From the NCBI RefSeq assembly GCF_001420995.1, contig NZ_CP012184.1, forward strand, positions 728,501 through 792,500: a stretch of DNA of 64,000 bases. The letters are read 5' to 3'. Both the position numbers and the translations under genes were made by a program. This DNA comes from Pseudonocardia sp. EC080619-01 (lineage in GTDB: Bacteria; Actinomycetota; Actinomycetes; Mycobacteriales; Pseudonocardiaceae). This document shows, one piece after another, positions 7,925 through 15,873 of this stretch (position 1 is the stretch's first letter; each line of letters opens with the position of its first letter). The notes under the pieces are model-generated. The model was not told the DNA's origin, did not search any database, and saw only the letters and a list, made by a program, of their open reading frames with translations.

Positions 7925-9821
7925 GTGGCCCTGGTCCGCCACAACGCCGCTGCCCTCCGTGCCCGGGCCGAGGCGCACGACCTGGACGATCTCCTGGTGC
8001 GTCAGGCCCGGATCACCTTCGGCTCCGGTGTCGGCGCCGGTGAGGTCCGCTCCTGGCGGGAGAGCCTCCCGGCGCTGCTCACCGACGTGCACGACGCCGG
8101 GCTCGACCACGTCGAGGTCCTGCTCGAGCACAAGCTGCCGTTCTCCCCGAAGCGGGTCGACGCGATCCTCTGCGGCGTGCACCCGACGACACGCCGGCCG
8201 AGCTACGTCGTCGTCGAGCTGAAGCAGTGGACGAACGCGGTGTCCCGGGAGGACGGCCTGGTCGACGTCCCGCAGTACGGACGTCCGGTGCTGCACCCGG
8301 TGGACCAGGTCCGCGGCTACTGCGACTGACTACCTGGTGGACTTCGTGCCCTCCCTGGCACCGGAGCACAGCGACGTCCACGGGATCGCCTACCTGCACA
8401 ATGCCGCTGCCGCCGGGTGGAAGCTCGCCACCTACGAGGTCGACGCGCACGGGCAGCTGTTCCGCGGTGACCAGCGCGGTGCCCTCGTGGGCGAGCTGCG
8501 TCGCCTGCTCGACGCCGACCCCGAGAGTGCCGACGCGTCCCGGGCCGCGGCCGACGACCTGCTCGGCGCAGCACCGCGGCCGTCGCGACCGCTGCTGTCG
8601 GTGGCCGCCGACGAGGTCCGGCAGCGCGAACAGTTCGTCCTCGTCGACGAGCAGCGCGTCGCCTACCGGATGGTCGAGCACGCGGTCGAGCGGGCGCACC
8701 GCCACAACACCAAGACCGCGGTGATCGTGCTGGGCGGGCCGGGCTCCGGGAAGAGCGTGCTGGCCCTGAGCCTCCTCGGCGACCTGGCCAGGAAGGGGCG
8801 CTCGGTCCTGCACGCGACCGGATCGAGCGCGTTCACCCGCACACTGCGCAAGGTCGCGGGTGCCCGCTCGACCCGGACGCAGAAGCTGTTCACCTACTTC
8901 AACAGCTTCATCGGTCACGAGCCGAACGACCTCGACGTCGTCATCTGCGACGAGGCACACCGGATCCGCGAGTACAGCGTCAACCGGTACACGCCCGCCA
9001 CCGTCCGGGCGAAGGCCCGCCCCCAGGTCGAGGAGCTGATCGGCGTCGCCCGGGTCCCGGTGTTCCTGCTCGACGAGCACCAGGTGGTCCGCCCCGGTGA
9101 GATGGGGACCGAGGCCGAGATCCGCGCCGCCGCGGAACGCGCCGGGTGCCGGGTCGAGGTCGTCCGGCTCGCGGGGCAGTACCGCTGCGGCGGCTCGGAG
9201 TTCTACGAGGAGTGGGTGCGGCGGCTCCTCGGGCTGGACCCGCGCCCGCCGGTCCGGTGGTCGGAGCTCACCGACCCGGCCGACGAGCACTACCGGGTGG
9301 CCGCGCTCCCCTCCCCCACCGCCCTGGAGTCGTGGCTGCTCGGGCAGGTCGGTGACTCGGCCGACACCGCTCGCCTCTCGGCCGGGTACTGCTGGCGCTG
9401 GAGCGACCCCGCACCCGATGACGGCGGTGGGAAGCGCCTGGTCGACGACGTCGTGGTCGGTGAGTGGTCCCGCCCGTGGAACGCCAAGCCAGGTACCCGG
9501 GTCCCCGACGCGCCGGAGTCGCACTTCTGGGCCAGCGACCCCCGCGGGTTCGGCCAGGTCGGATGCATCTACACCGCGCAGGGTTTCGAGTACGACTGGT
9601 CGGGAGTGATCGTGGGCCCCGATCTGGTCCGGCGGGGCGACCGCTGGGTCGCCGACAGCCGGGCCTCGTTCGACGGTGCGGTGAAGCGCGCCGGCCAGGA
9701 GGAATTCCCGGCCCTCGTGCGCAACACCTACAAGGTGCTCCTGACCCGCGGGATGAAGGGCACCGCGATCTTCTCCACCGATCCCGAGACCCAGGAATTC
9801 CTGGAATCCGTCTGCCGCTGA
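7925..9821 (+). pseudogene. DUF2075 nuclease-helicase, split by a 4-bp duplication
   Basis: A GTG start with GGAGG 8 bases upstream opens a frame with a PD-(D/E)xK-like nuclease signature (VDAILCGVH ... SYVVVELKQW). It stops at TGA 8327-8329. The remainder continues in another frame from about 8331 to 9821. That part carries a Walker A motif (VLGGPGSGKS), a Walker B/DEAH-like VVICDEAHR, FLLDEHQ, and the C-terminal helicase motif QGFEYDWSGV with YKVLLTRG. This is the DUF2075 P-loop ATPase/helicase architecture (Schlafen group 3-like). The break is the tandem GACTGACT at 8324-8331; removing one GACT gives an unbroken 630-residue protein. DUF2075 nuclease-helicases may act in nucleic-acid processing or phage defence, which is inference here. 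Confidence 0.8.
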
Positions 9822-9836
9822 CCCCGCGGTCGGGTG

Positions 9837-10568
9837 TCAGCTCAGGTGACGGGCGAAGAAGCGGCTCCCCTCGTCACCCTCGAACGCCGGGACGCCGGTG
9901 TGCCCGCCCATGTTGGCGTGCAGCGTCTTCTCCTCGGAGCCGAAGGCGTCGAACAGGTCCAGGGCCGTCCGCCGGTCGTTCCCCTCGTCGTCCCACTGCA
10001 GCAGGACCAGCAGCGGAACGGTGACCCGCCGGGCATCCTCTACCACGGCGCGGGGCACGACACTCCCGGCGAACAGGAGCGCGGCCACGATGCGCGGTTC
10101 GACCACCGCCAGCCGGACGCCGACGGAGATCACTCCCCCGGCGAACCCGACCGGCTCCCGTAGCCCGGGGAGCGCGAGCAGGGCGTCCAGGACGGCCCGC
10201 CATTCCGGCACCGCCGCATCGACGAGCGGGAGGACGAGCCTGTCGACGATCTCGTCGCCGACCGGCTCGCCCGCCCGGAGCGCGCGACGGAGTTCGGCGC
10301 GGGCGTCCTCGGCGTCGGTGGAACGGGGCCGGTCGCCGCTCCCGGGAAGCTCGATGGTGGCCGCGGCGAACCCGTCCGCCACGCAGCGCCGGGCCCGGGC
10401 GACGAGCCGGGGATACATCCGGCGCAGTCCGCCGGGGTGGCCGAGAAGGATCAGCGGGACCGGCTCGGACGCCGATGCGGGTGTCCAGAGGATCCCGGGG
10501 ATCCCGTCGAGGGTGACGCTGCGTTCGAGGACGCCGTCGTCGAGATGCTGCGCGGAGGAGAGTCGCAT
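9837..10568 (-). CDS. Alpha/beta-hydrolase-fold protein, catalytic Ser replaced
   Basis: A 243-residue dienelactone hydrolase/esterase-like protein. The strand-3 oxyanion region is PLILLGHPGG (residues 38-47). Aspartates 193-194 in LLQWDDEG and His223 in GGHTG fit the rest of the triad. The position expected for the nucleophile elbow GxSxG reads GFAGG (Ala143, codon GCC). So either the enzyme has lost its nucleophile or a nearby serine (Ser148 in VISVG) has taken over. A substrate-binding or scaffold role is possible. It ends 15 bases from the opposing nuclease-helicase gene. A stem-loop lies just upstream of its start. Confidence 0.7.
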   Translation of the reverse strand: MRLSSAQHLDDGVLERSVTLDGIPGILWTPASASEPVPLILLGHPGGLRRMYPRLVARARRCVADGFAAATIELPGSGDRPRSTDAEDARAELRRALRAGEPVGDEIVDRLVLPLVDAAVPEWRAVLDALLALPGLREPVGFAGGVISVGVRLAVVEPRIVAALLFAGSVVPRAVVEDARRVTVPLLVLLQWDDEGNDRRTALDLFDAFGSEEKTLHANMGGHTGVPAFEGDEGSRFFARHLS

Positions 10569-10581
10569 GGTCGTGCCCTTC

Positions 10582-10606
10582 GGGAGCGTTCGTGAACGGC
10601 GCTCCC
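10582..10606. promoter_or_regulatory. Inverted repeat upstream of the hydrolase-like gene
   Basis: Arms GGGAGCG and CGCTCCC enclose TTCGTGAACGG; the inner CGTTC-GT-GAACG is itself palindromic. It begins 14 bases upstream of the hydrolase start codon. It could be an operator or a leader stem. Bases 10607-10847 show nothing further that I can name. Confidence 0.35.
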
Positions 10607-10847
10607 GGACGACCTACCGCCCGACCGTGACCCCGGAGGGGAGCACCCGTGTCGATGTCGCGTTCACGGGGATCACCTCCTGAATCTCTTGCACGGCCAC
10701 ACAGAAGCTAGGCCGCGGGCGCTGAGGAGCGCCACCGAATTCCTGACCGGGGCGACGCATGGGGCCATCTACGTGCGGCCACGGAGTTGTGTGACCGGTT
10801 TCTGCGATTCGGGTCCGGCCACCACAGGTCCCCTCTACTCTCGCGCC

Positions 10848-11195
10848 ATGTCCATGACTCCGGAACAGCAGCGTTCGATCGATGAACTCGTCGCACAGAT
10901 AAACGTGGATAATGTCCTGCAGGTCGCCGCGCTGTTGCGGAGGCAAGCAGATCAGATGGAGCGTGCGCTCGTGAAGGCAGACCGAGAGCTACGGGTCGAG
11001 CCGTTGGGGGCCGATCCGGTATCACGAGACGCAGCCGAGAGCTTTCGCCCGAAAATCCGCCGGATCCTCGACCTCCACTGGGCCCACTGTGAAGAAGTGC
11101 GCAGCGCCGTGGAGGCTCTCCGGCGGTGCGCCTTCGATTACGGCTTCACCGACACCGATCTCGACGCCTCCTTTCGGAGACTCACCGGCGAATGA
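10848..11195 (+). CDS. Small helical protein, ESX-substrate-like
   Basis: A 115-residue protein beginning MSMTPEQQRSIDE. It consists of helical segments with heptad-like hydrophobics (VLQVAALLRRQADQMERAL and later ILDLHWAHCEEVRSAVEALRR), without a signal peptide. The size and two-helix pattern resemble PE/WXG100-like ESX substrates of Pseudonocardiales, but no WxG or YxxxD motif is clear. The stop overlaps the start of a DUF3558 lipoprotein gene by 4 bases (ATGA), so the two are translationally coupled; this pairing is common around ESX-type secreted proteins. Codon use is less GC-biased than neighbours (GATAAACGTGGATAAT). A TACTCT -10-like hexamer 7 bases before the ATG hints at a leaderless message. 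Confidence 0.55.
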   Translation: MSMTPEQQRSIDELVAQINVDNVLQVAALLRRQADQMERALVKADRELRVEPLGADPVSRDAAESFRPKIRRILDLHWAHCEEVRSAVEALRRCAFDYGFTDTDLDASFRRLTGE

Positions 11196-11755
11196 TCGAC
11201 ATGCTCAGGTGGCGGGCAGTGCTGGGGGCGGTCGTCGCTGCGTCGACGTTGACCGGGTGCGCGGAGGCAGCCCCGGAGCCGGTTGATCCGTTTCCGCACA
11301 GGCCGTACGCCCTTGACGTCGCGATCGTCGATCCGTGTACCGCGTTGACCGAGAAGGACCGGGCAGCTCTTCAGCTCCGCTACGGCAGCGGGGGGACCAG
11401 CCATGGCGGGACATCCCGTGGCTGTACCTGGCCGGGAGACAACGGGCTCGGCTACAACCTGCAGACCTTCGACGACAAGGACGCGTCGGTCGCCATCGCC
11501 GCCGAACCGACCTCGCAGGTCATCACCCTCGCCGGCTTCGGCGCCGTCCAGAGCTCACCACCCGCCCAGGGTACGGGTCTGCCGTTCTGCCAGGTCGTCC
11601 TCGACGTCGCCGACGGCTCCTCCCTCCGAGCCCAGCTCCAGGTCACCCCCCTCGCCGAGGACGCCGACCGGCGCACCGTCGAGGGCACGTGCGCGCAGCT
11701 CCACGCCGCCGCGACGACGATGCTGGAGAACCTCCGGACGCAGCAGGGTCAGTAG
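11192..11755 (+). CDS. DUF3558 lipoprotein
   Basis: A 187-residue exported lipoprotein. The signal peptide has a basic start (MIDMLRWR), a hydrophobic core (AVLGAVVAAST) and lipobox LTGC, giving acylation at the cysteine near residue 23. The mature domain shows the DUF3558 pattern: DPCTALTEKDRAALQL near the N-terminus, GCTWPG in the middle, and a C-terminal CQVVLDVADGS ... GTCAQLHAAATTMLENL. The paired cysteines are typical. These are cell-surface proteins of Pseudonocardiales and mycobacteria with no known activity. It is coupled by an ATGA overlap to the helical protein gene upstream. Its last 7 bases overlap the opposing PPOX-type gene. Confidence 0.8.
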   Translation: MIDMLRWRAVLGAVVAASTLTGCAEAAPEPVDPFPHRPYALDVAIVDPCTALTEKDRAALQLRYGSGGTSHGGTSRGCTWPGDNGLGYNLQTFDDKDASVAIAAEPTSQVITLAGFGAVQSSPPAQGTGLPFCQVVLDVADGSSLRAQLQVTPLAEDADRRTVEGTCAQLHAAATTMLENLRTQQGQ

Positions 11756-12183
11756 TTCCCCACGACCCGCACCGGCTCCACCAGGACGGCCGCGCGGCGC
11801 TGTTCGGCCATCACGCGGTCGTACTCGGCCCAGTCGTCGTGCGTCCCGCCGCAGGCGGCGAAGACGTCGCGCAGGAGCCGGGGGACGTCCACGCCGTCGA
11901 CCGGGTCGTCCGGCCCGATGATCTCCGACGAGCCCTCGACGGCGACCCAGCGCCAGCCGGACCGCCAGTGCAGCGACGTCGCGGGCCGCGCGCGCAACGC
12001 CTGCAGCTTCACCGGGCCGTATGTCACGTAGGCGGCGACGGGTGTGCCGGTCACCGGGTGGTCGAGGACGCCGGCGTTCACCAGTGAGGTGTGCGGGCGC
12101 CCGTCGGGGCGGACGACGGCGACCGTGCACAGGCCGCTGTCCTCGGCCACGATGCGCCGGACGGGATCCAGATCGGCACTCAT
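11749..12183 (-). CDS. Pyridoxamine 5'-phosphate oxidase-fold protein (F420/FMN type)
   Basis: A 144-residue split-barrel flavin- or F420-binding protein starting MSADLDPVRRIVAEDSG. CTVAVVRPDGRPHTSLVNAGVLDHP corresponds to strands 1-3 of the PPOX/FDOR fold. AAYVTYGPVKLQALRARPATSLHWRSGWRWVAVEGSSEII is the core with the phosphate-binding K..L..RP pattern. DDWAEYDRVMAEQRRAAVLVEPVRV ends the domain. Actinobacterial members usually reduce F420- or FMN-dependent substrates; the substrate here is unknown. The start is the ATG at 12183. It runs convergently with the DUF3558 gene. Confidence 0.8.
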   Translation of the reverse strand: MSADLDPVRRIVAEDSGLCTVAVVRPDGRPHTSLVNAGVLDHPVTGTPVAAYVTYGPVKLQALRARPATSLHWRSGWRWVAVEGSSEIIGPDDPVDGVDVPRLLRDVFAACGGTHDDWAEYDRVMAEQRRAAVLVEPVRVVGNY

Positions 12184-12208
12184 GGACCGAGTGTGCCGCA
12201 GACCGGCC

Positions 12209-12601
12209 TCAGCGCCAGCCGAGCTTCTTCGTGCAGGACGGCCAGGCCTTCCAGCCCTGCTCGTCCTGGACCTTCTTGGCGACCTCGATCTGCTGCGACT
12301 TCGACGCCTGCTCGGGGCTGGAGGCGAACTCGGTGCCGCCGAACGACTTCCACGTGGTCGGGGTGAACTGCAGCCCGCCCTTGAACCCGTTACCGGTGTC
12401 GGCCTGCCAGTCGCTGGTGCTCTCGCAGTGCGCGAGCTTGTCCCAGGTGGCGGTCTTCTCGACCGAGGGTGCGGCCGGAGCCGAGGGGGCGGCCGACGCG
12501 GTGCCGACGATGCCGAGCGGTGCCGCGGCCATCGCGGCGGCGGCGCCGATCCGGGCCGCGGTGCGGCCGGTGTCGGTGGGCTTGCGGTGCCGTCCTGCCA
12601 T
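12209..12601 (-). CDS. rpf: Resuscitation-promoting factor-type transglycosylase
   Basis: A 130-residue secreted peptidoglycan hydrolase of the Rpf family, which stimulates regrowth from dormancy by cleaving glycan strands. The signal peptide spans about residues 1-38 (a basic MAGRHRKPTDTGR start, then AARIGAAAAMAAAPLGIVGTASA). A 75-residue lysozyme-like Rpf domain follows: WDKLAHCESTSDWQADTGNG with catalytic Glu in HCES, FKGGLQFTPTTWKSFGG, and WPSC, which pairs its cysteine with the first. There is no LysM or other extra domain, so this is a minimal Rpf. GGAGAAGCG precedes the ATG at 12601. The leader carries a long-range inverted repeat. Confidence 0.9.
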   Translation of the reverse strand: MAGRHRKPTDTGRTAARIGAAAAMAAAPLGIVGTASAAPSAPAAPSVEKTATWDKLAHCESTSDWQADTGNGFKGGLQFTPTTWKSFGGTEFASSPEQASKSQQIEVAKKVQDEQGWKAWPSCTKKLGWR

Positions 12602-12636
12602 GTTCGCTTCTCCGTGCGGTGGGGAGCAGTTGCGTC

Positions 12637-12706
12637 GCCGGCCGGGCACGGTTCGGGGAGGGCCCGGACGGCGGCCGACACGGTAGGCACGCCCACCCCG
12701 GCCGGC
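12637..12706. promoter_or_regulatory. Long-range inverted repeat in the rpf leader
   Basis: A perfect 10-base inverted repeat, GCCGGCCGGG at 12637-12646 and CCCGGCCGGC at 12697-12706, encloses a 50-base GC-rich interval, 36 bases upstream of the rpf start. It may fold as a leader stem. Rpf genes of some actinobacteria are controlled by c-di-AMP riboswitches, but I cannot find that motif's conserved blocks here. The rest of 12602-12831 shows no gene. Confidence 0.3.
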
Positions 12707-12831
12707 TCAACCCGTCACCTCCGCTCGTCGCGGACGTGCGCGGTGAGTGGTCGGACGCACGCGATCGGCGATGGACGCAGTAACGCGAACCGGACGAACG
12801 GACCAGTGCCCGGGCCCCCTCCGTCGGCCGA

Positions 12832-14073
12832 TCAGCGGGTGCTGTTCGCCGCCGGGACCCGGTCCCCGGTGGCGGGAACCGCCGCCTTCCGGCCGAGGAC
12901 CGACGCGACGACGGCCAGGACGACGACCACACCGCCGTAGGCGAGCGCCGTCGGGCGCAGCCCACCCGCGGTCGCGGCCACCCCGGCGATCATCGCGGGG
13001 ACGCTGAACGAGAGGTACGCCAGCGTGTAGGTCGCGGCGAACAGCTCACCGCGCTCGTGCGGGGCGGCGAGCGCCGACAGCGTCCCGAACGTCGCGAAGG
13101 ACGCCGAGCCGAACCCGACGCCGGCGACGAGCGTCCCGACGGTCGCGACGACGAGCACGCCCGTCACCACCCCGGTCAGCGTCACGAGGGTACCGACGGC
13201 CAGCAACGCCGCGGCCGGCGTCAGCACGCGGGCCGGGGTGCTCCCGCGCAGCAGGAACGCGGTCAGCGCGCCGGTGAGGCAGAGCGCCGCGACGACCAGG
13301 CCGCCGACCAGGTGGTTCCGGACGCCGAAGACGTCGACGACGACCGACGGCCCGAGCGACATGTACAGCCCGCCGAGCGCCCAGCTCGCCATCAGGATCG
13401 GCACGATCACCGCGAAGCCGGGACGGACCCGCGCCGGTACCCCGACCCGGGGCCGCAGCGACCGCAGTGCGCCCGGCCGCCGGTCGATCGTCTCCGGGAT
13501 CAGCGCCACCAGCACCGCCGCGACCAGCAGGCCAGCGGTGAGCAGCACCCACACCAACCGCGTCGGGGCCGGGGCGAACTCGACGAGTGCGCCGCAGGCG
13601 AGCGCGCCGAGGCCGAGCCCCGCGAGCGGGGCGGTGCCGTTGACCAGGCCGGCCCGGGCCGGGTCGCCGCGCCGACCCGCCAGGTCGACGACGGTCGCCG
13701 GCAGTGTCGCCGTCGCCGCGCCGGTCGCGATCCCCTGCACGACGCGGGCGGTGAGCAACCAGCCCACGCCGTCGGCGGCGAGGAACAGCAGCAACGAGAC
13801 GATCTCCAGCGCGATCGCGCCGAGCAGCACCGGCCGTCGTCCCACGTGGTCGGACAGGGCACCGACGACGAGCAGCGCCGCGATGAGGGCGAGCACGTAC
13901 ACCGCGAAGACCGCGGTGAGGGTGAACTCGGTGAAGGCGAACCGCTCCTGGTACACGACGTAGAGCGGGGACGGCGCCGACGACGCGGCGAGGAACCAGA
14001 CGAAGGTCGCCGCGACGACGGCGAAGGCGACCGGTGGGCTGAGCCGGAGGCGGCTCGACGGGGCGGTGCTCAC
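12832..14073 (-). CDS. MFS transporter
   Basis: A 413-residue, 12-helix major facilitator superfamily exporter. Helix 1 is VAFAVVAATFVWFLAASSAPSPLYV, loop 2-3 is GALSDHVGRRPVLL (motif A), and helix 4 carries TARVVQGIATGAATATLPA. The central loop is short, and there is a similar second half. The APSPLY motif is frequent in actinobacterial drug-exporter-like MFS proteins. I chose the GTG at 14073 because CGAGGAG lies just upstream; an ATG at 14133 would add 20 residues without a ribosome site. The substrate is unknown. Confidence 0.75.
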   Translation of the reverse strand: MSTAPSSRLRLSPPVAFAVVAATFVWFLAASSAPSPLYVVYQERFAFTEFTLTAVFAVYVLALIAALLVVGALSDHVGRRPVLLGAIALEIVSLLLFLAADGVGWLLTARVVQGIATGAATATLPATVVDLAGRRGDPARAGLVNGTAPLAGLGLGALACGALVEFAPAPTRLVWVLLTAGLLVAAVLVALIPETIDRRPGALRSLRPRVGVPARVRPGFAVIVPILMASWALGGLYMSLGPSVVVDVFGVRNHLVGGLVVAALCLTGALTAFLLRGSTPARVLTPAAALLAVGTLVTLTGVVTGVLVVATVGTLVAGVGFGSASFATFGTLSALAAPHERGELFAATYTLAYLSFSVPAMIAGVAATAGGLRPTALAYGGVVVVLAVVASVLGRKAAVPATGDRVPAANSTR

Positions 14074-14153
14074 GGGACTCCTCGGGTCGCTCGTCTGCTG
14101 AGCGTTGCCAACGACCGGGCCCGGTCCCGGCATTCCCCGGACCGTGTGACAGG

Positions 14154-14762
14154 TCAGGTCCGTCGCCACTCCCCCGCGCCCTGCACGACCACTGCCACGA
14201 GCAGCGGCACCGCCGCGAGCGCGGGCACCGCGCCCGGCAGGTGCACCAGCAGCAGCCCACCGGCGACCGCGCCGAGCACGAGCGCACCGAGCTGGCGCAC
14301 CGCGCTCCACCGCCGGGCCTCCCCCGCGGCGAGGTCGGCGACGGCGCCGGTGAGCGTGCCCATCAGGTAGGTCGACGACTCCCCCAGGCGCAGCGCGACG
14401 CTGCTCTGCCCGCCCATCGCGATCGCGGCCCCGGCGAGCAGCAGCACGGCCGGGGCGCCGGCCGACGGCCAGAGCACCGCGAGCACGACGAGCAGGAGCA
14501 GCTCCGCGAGCAACGGCGCGGCCACGGCGGCCGGCCACCGTCGCCGTCCGAACGTCCACAGCGCGACGCCCACGACGAACCCGGCGACGGCGACGACCGG
14601 CGCGACGAGATCACCCCACCGTCCGGCGGCCGTCGCGGCCCCGGTCGTCACGAGGTTCCCCGTCACCACGCCGGCGAACGCCCCGCCGAGCGAGCCGACC
14701 GCCCAGACGTCCACCACACCCGAGCACGCCGCCATCGCGGCGAGCACCACCGCACGTCGCAC
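14154..14762 (-). CDS. DUF1275 (YoaK-like) membrane protein
   Basis: A 202-residue membrane protein of the DUF1275/YoaK family with about six predicted helices. VVLAAMAACSGVVDVWAVGSLGGAFAGVVTGNLV at the N-terminus is the family hallmark (GxxDV ... G.F.....TGN). MGGQSSVALRLGESSTYLMGTLTGAVADLA in the second half is the usual internal repeat. The function is unknown. It stands in the same direction as the MFS gene but 80 bases upstream, so co-transcription is possible but unproved. Confidence 0.8.
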   Translation of the reverse strand: MRRAVVLAAMAACSGVVDVWAVGSLGGAFAGVVTGNLVTTGAATAAGRWGDLVAPVVAVAGFVVGVALWTFGRRRWPAAVAAPLLAELLLLVVLAVLWPSAGAPAVLLLAGAAIAMGGQSSVALRLGESSTYLMGTLTGAVADLAAGEARRWSAVRQLGALVLGAVAGGLLLVHLPGAVPALAAVPLLVAVVVQGAGEWRRT

Positions 14763-14809
14763 GCGTCGATCCTCCCGGAATCGGCGCGACGGTGGCAGGC
14801 TCTCGGAAC

Positions 14810-15301
14810 ATGCTGCGTGCCACGTCCTCCCGGGTCGGGCTGTTCCACGTGCGCTACGAGGTGAGCCACGACGGCCGCCCCGTCACCGGCTGGACGGCGC
14901 GTACCTGGCAACGCCATCGGGACCTCGTGATCGACGGCCATCCCTACGCGCTGCGCTCGGAGGGCATTGCCCGGTTCGCGCTGGAGGGCGACCTGCGCGC
15001 GCACATCCTGCGCTCCGTGGACCATCCGGACGGCCCGCTGTCGCGACCACACTGGAACATCGAGATCGGGGACCTGACGTACCGGCTGGCCGGGTCGGGC
15101 GTCGGGCGGCGGTTCGCGTTGCTGACGACGGCCGACGCGGTCAACGAGGCCGGCCGGGTGTGGCGGACGGGGGCGCTGCGGCCGTCGTACGCCGCGCAGC
15201 TGCCGGACGCGCTGGAACTGCCGGTGCAGGTGTTCGTGCTGTGGTCGGCGATGGCGATCTGGCGGGCCAGCGTCGCCGCCGCGACCGCCGTCGCCCGGTG
15301 A
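14810..15301 (+). CDS. Unknown protein, possibly LURP-one/scramblase-like fold
   Basis: A 163-residue protein starting MLRATSSRVGLF. It has no signal peptide, with strand-rich sequence (FHVRYEVSHDGRPVTGW; WNIEIGDLTYRLAGSGVGRRFALLTTADAVNEAGRVW) followed by a hydrophobic C-terminal segment (LPVQVFVLWSAMAIWRASVAAATAVA). The alternation of strands with a single terminal hydrophobic helix recalls tubby-like LURP-one/scramblase folds, but I cannot identify the family with confidence. The ATG at 14810 is preferred to the one at 14792 because the latter reads through the divergent promoter of the DUF1275 gene. Confidence 0.5.
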   Translation: MLRATSSRVGLFHVRYEVSHDGRPVTGWTARTWQRHRDLVIDGHPYALRSEGIARFALEGDLRAHILRSVDHPDGPLSRPHWNIEIGDLTYRLAGSGVGRRFALLTTADAVNEAGRVWRTGALRPSYAAQLPDALELPVQVFVLWSAMAIWRASVAAATAVAR

Positions 15302-15308
15302 CCGGCGC

Positions 15309-15725
15309 CTACCGGGCGGCGGCGTGGGTCACGAGCACCGGGATCGGCGACTCCAGGATGATCCGCTGAGCGGTGCTGCCGGTGAGCAGCTTCCCGACCG
15401 GGCTGCGCCGCTTGACCCCGACGACGAGCAGCTCCGCGTCCTGCGCGGCCGCCAGGTCCAGGAGTGCCTCGGCGGGGTCGCCGCCGTCGTCGACGACGCG
15501 GACGTCGGTGCCCGGGTCGCCGTCGGCCCGCAGCGACGCGAGGCGGGCCTCGATGTCGGCGCGCAGCGTGCCGCCGTCGTGGACGTCGGAGTCGGGGTCG
15601 AACCGCTCCTGGCGCTCGGTCGCGAGCGCGACGAGGGTCGCGCCCCGCAACCGGGACTCGCGGACGGCCAGGTCGAGCGCGGCAGCGCCCTCGGGCGTCG
15701 GGCCGTAGGCCACACAGATCGTCAT
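15309..15725 (-). CDS. Universal stress protein family protein
   Basis: A 138-residue single-domain UspA-type protein. ICVAYGPTPEGAAALDLAVRESR is the first strand and helix. VVGVKRRSPVGKLLTGSTAQRIIL carries the ATP-binding G-2x-G-9x-G(S/T) pattern in slightly altered form (GVKRRSPVGKLLTGST). Such proteins are often dormancy- or stress-induced and may bind ATP. The ATG at 15725 is preceded by GGGGAG. It is divergent from the tctCBA operon. No stress regulator binding site is evident. Confidence 0.8.
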   Translation of the reverse strand: MTICVAYGPTPEGAAALDLAVRESRLRGATLVALATERQERFDPDSDVHDGGTLRADIEARLASLRADGDPGTDVRVVDDGGDPAEALLDLAAAQDAELLVVGVKRRSPVGKLLTGSTAQRIILESPIPVLVTHAAAR

Positions 15726-15873
15726 GTCGCTCCCCATCAAGCGCGTGCGGACGGCGGAACGATATCCAGCGAAACGGACGAGTCGAGGAAAAGTTCGTTG
15801 TGTTCACAGCGTTCGTAGAGTTTCCGGAACCGGACATTGGCGACCGCGGTGATCTGTGCCAACGTCTCCGGCC

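Noticed and set aside
8320..8340. Programmed frameshifting in the DUF2075 gene
   Set aside because: There is no slippery heptamer or downstream stem; a 4-bp tandem duplication explains the break better.
12602..12831. ydaO/c-di-AMP riboswitch before rpf
   Set aside because: None of the conserved blocks I know for that riboswitch can be recognised; only a long-range inverted repeat is present.
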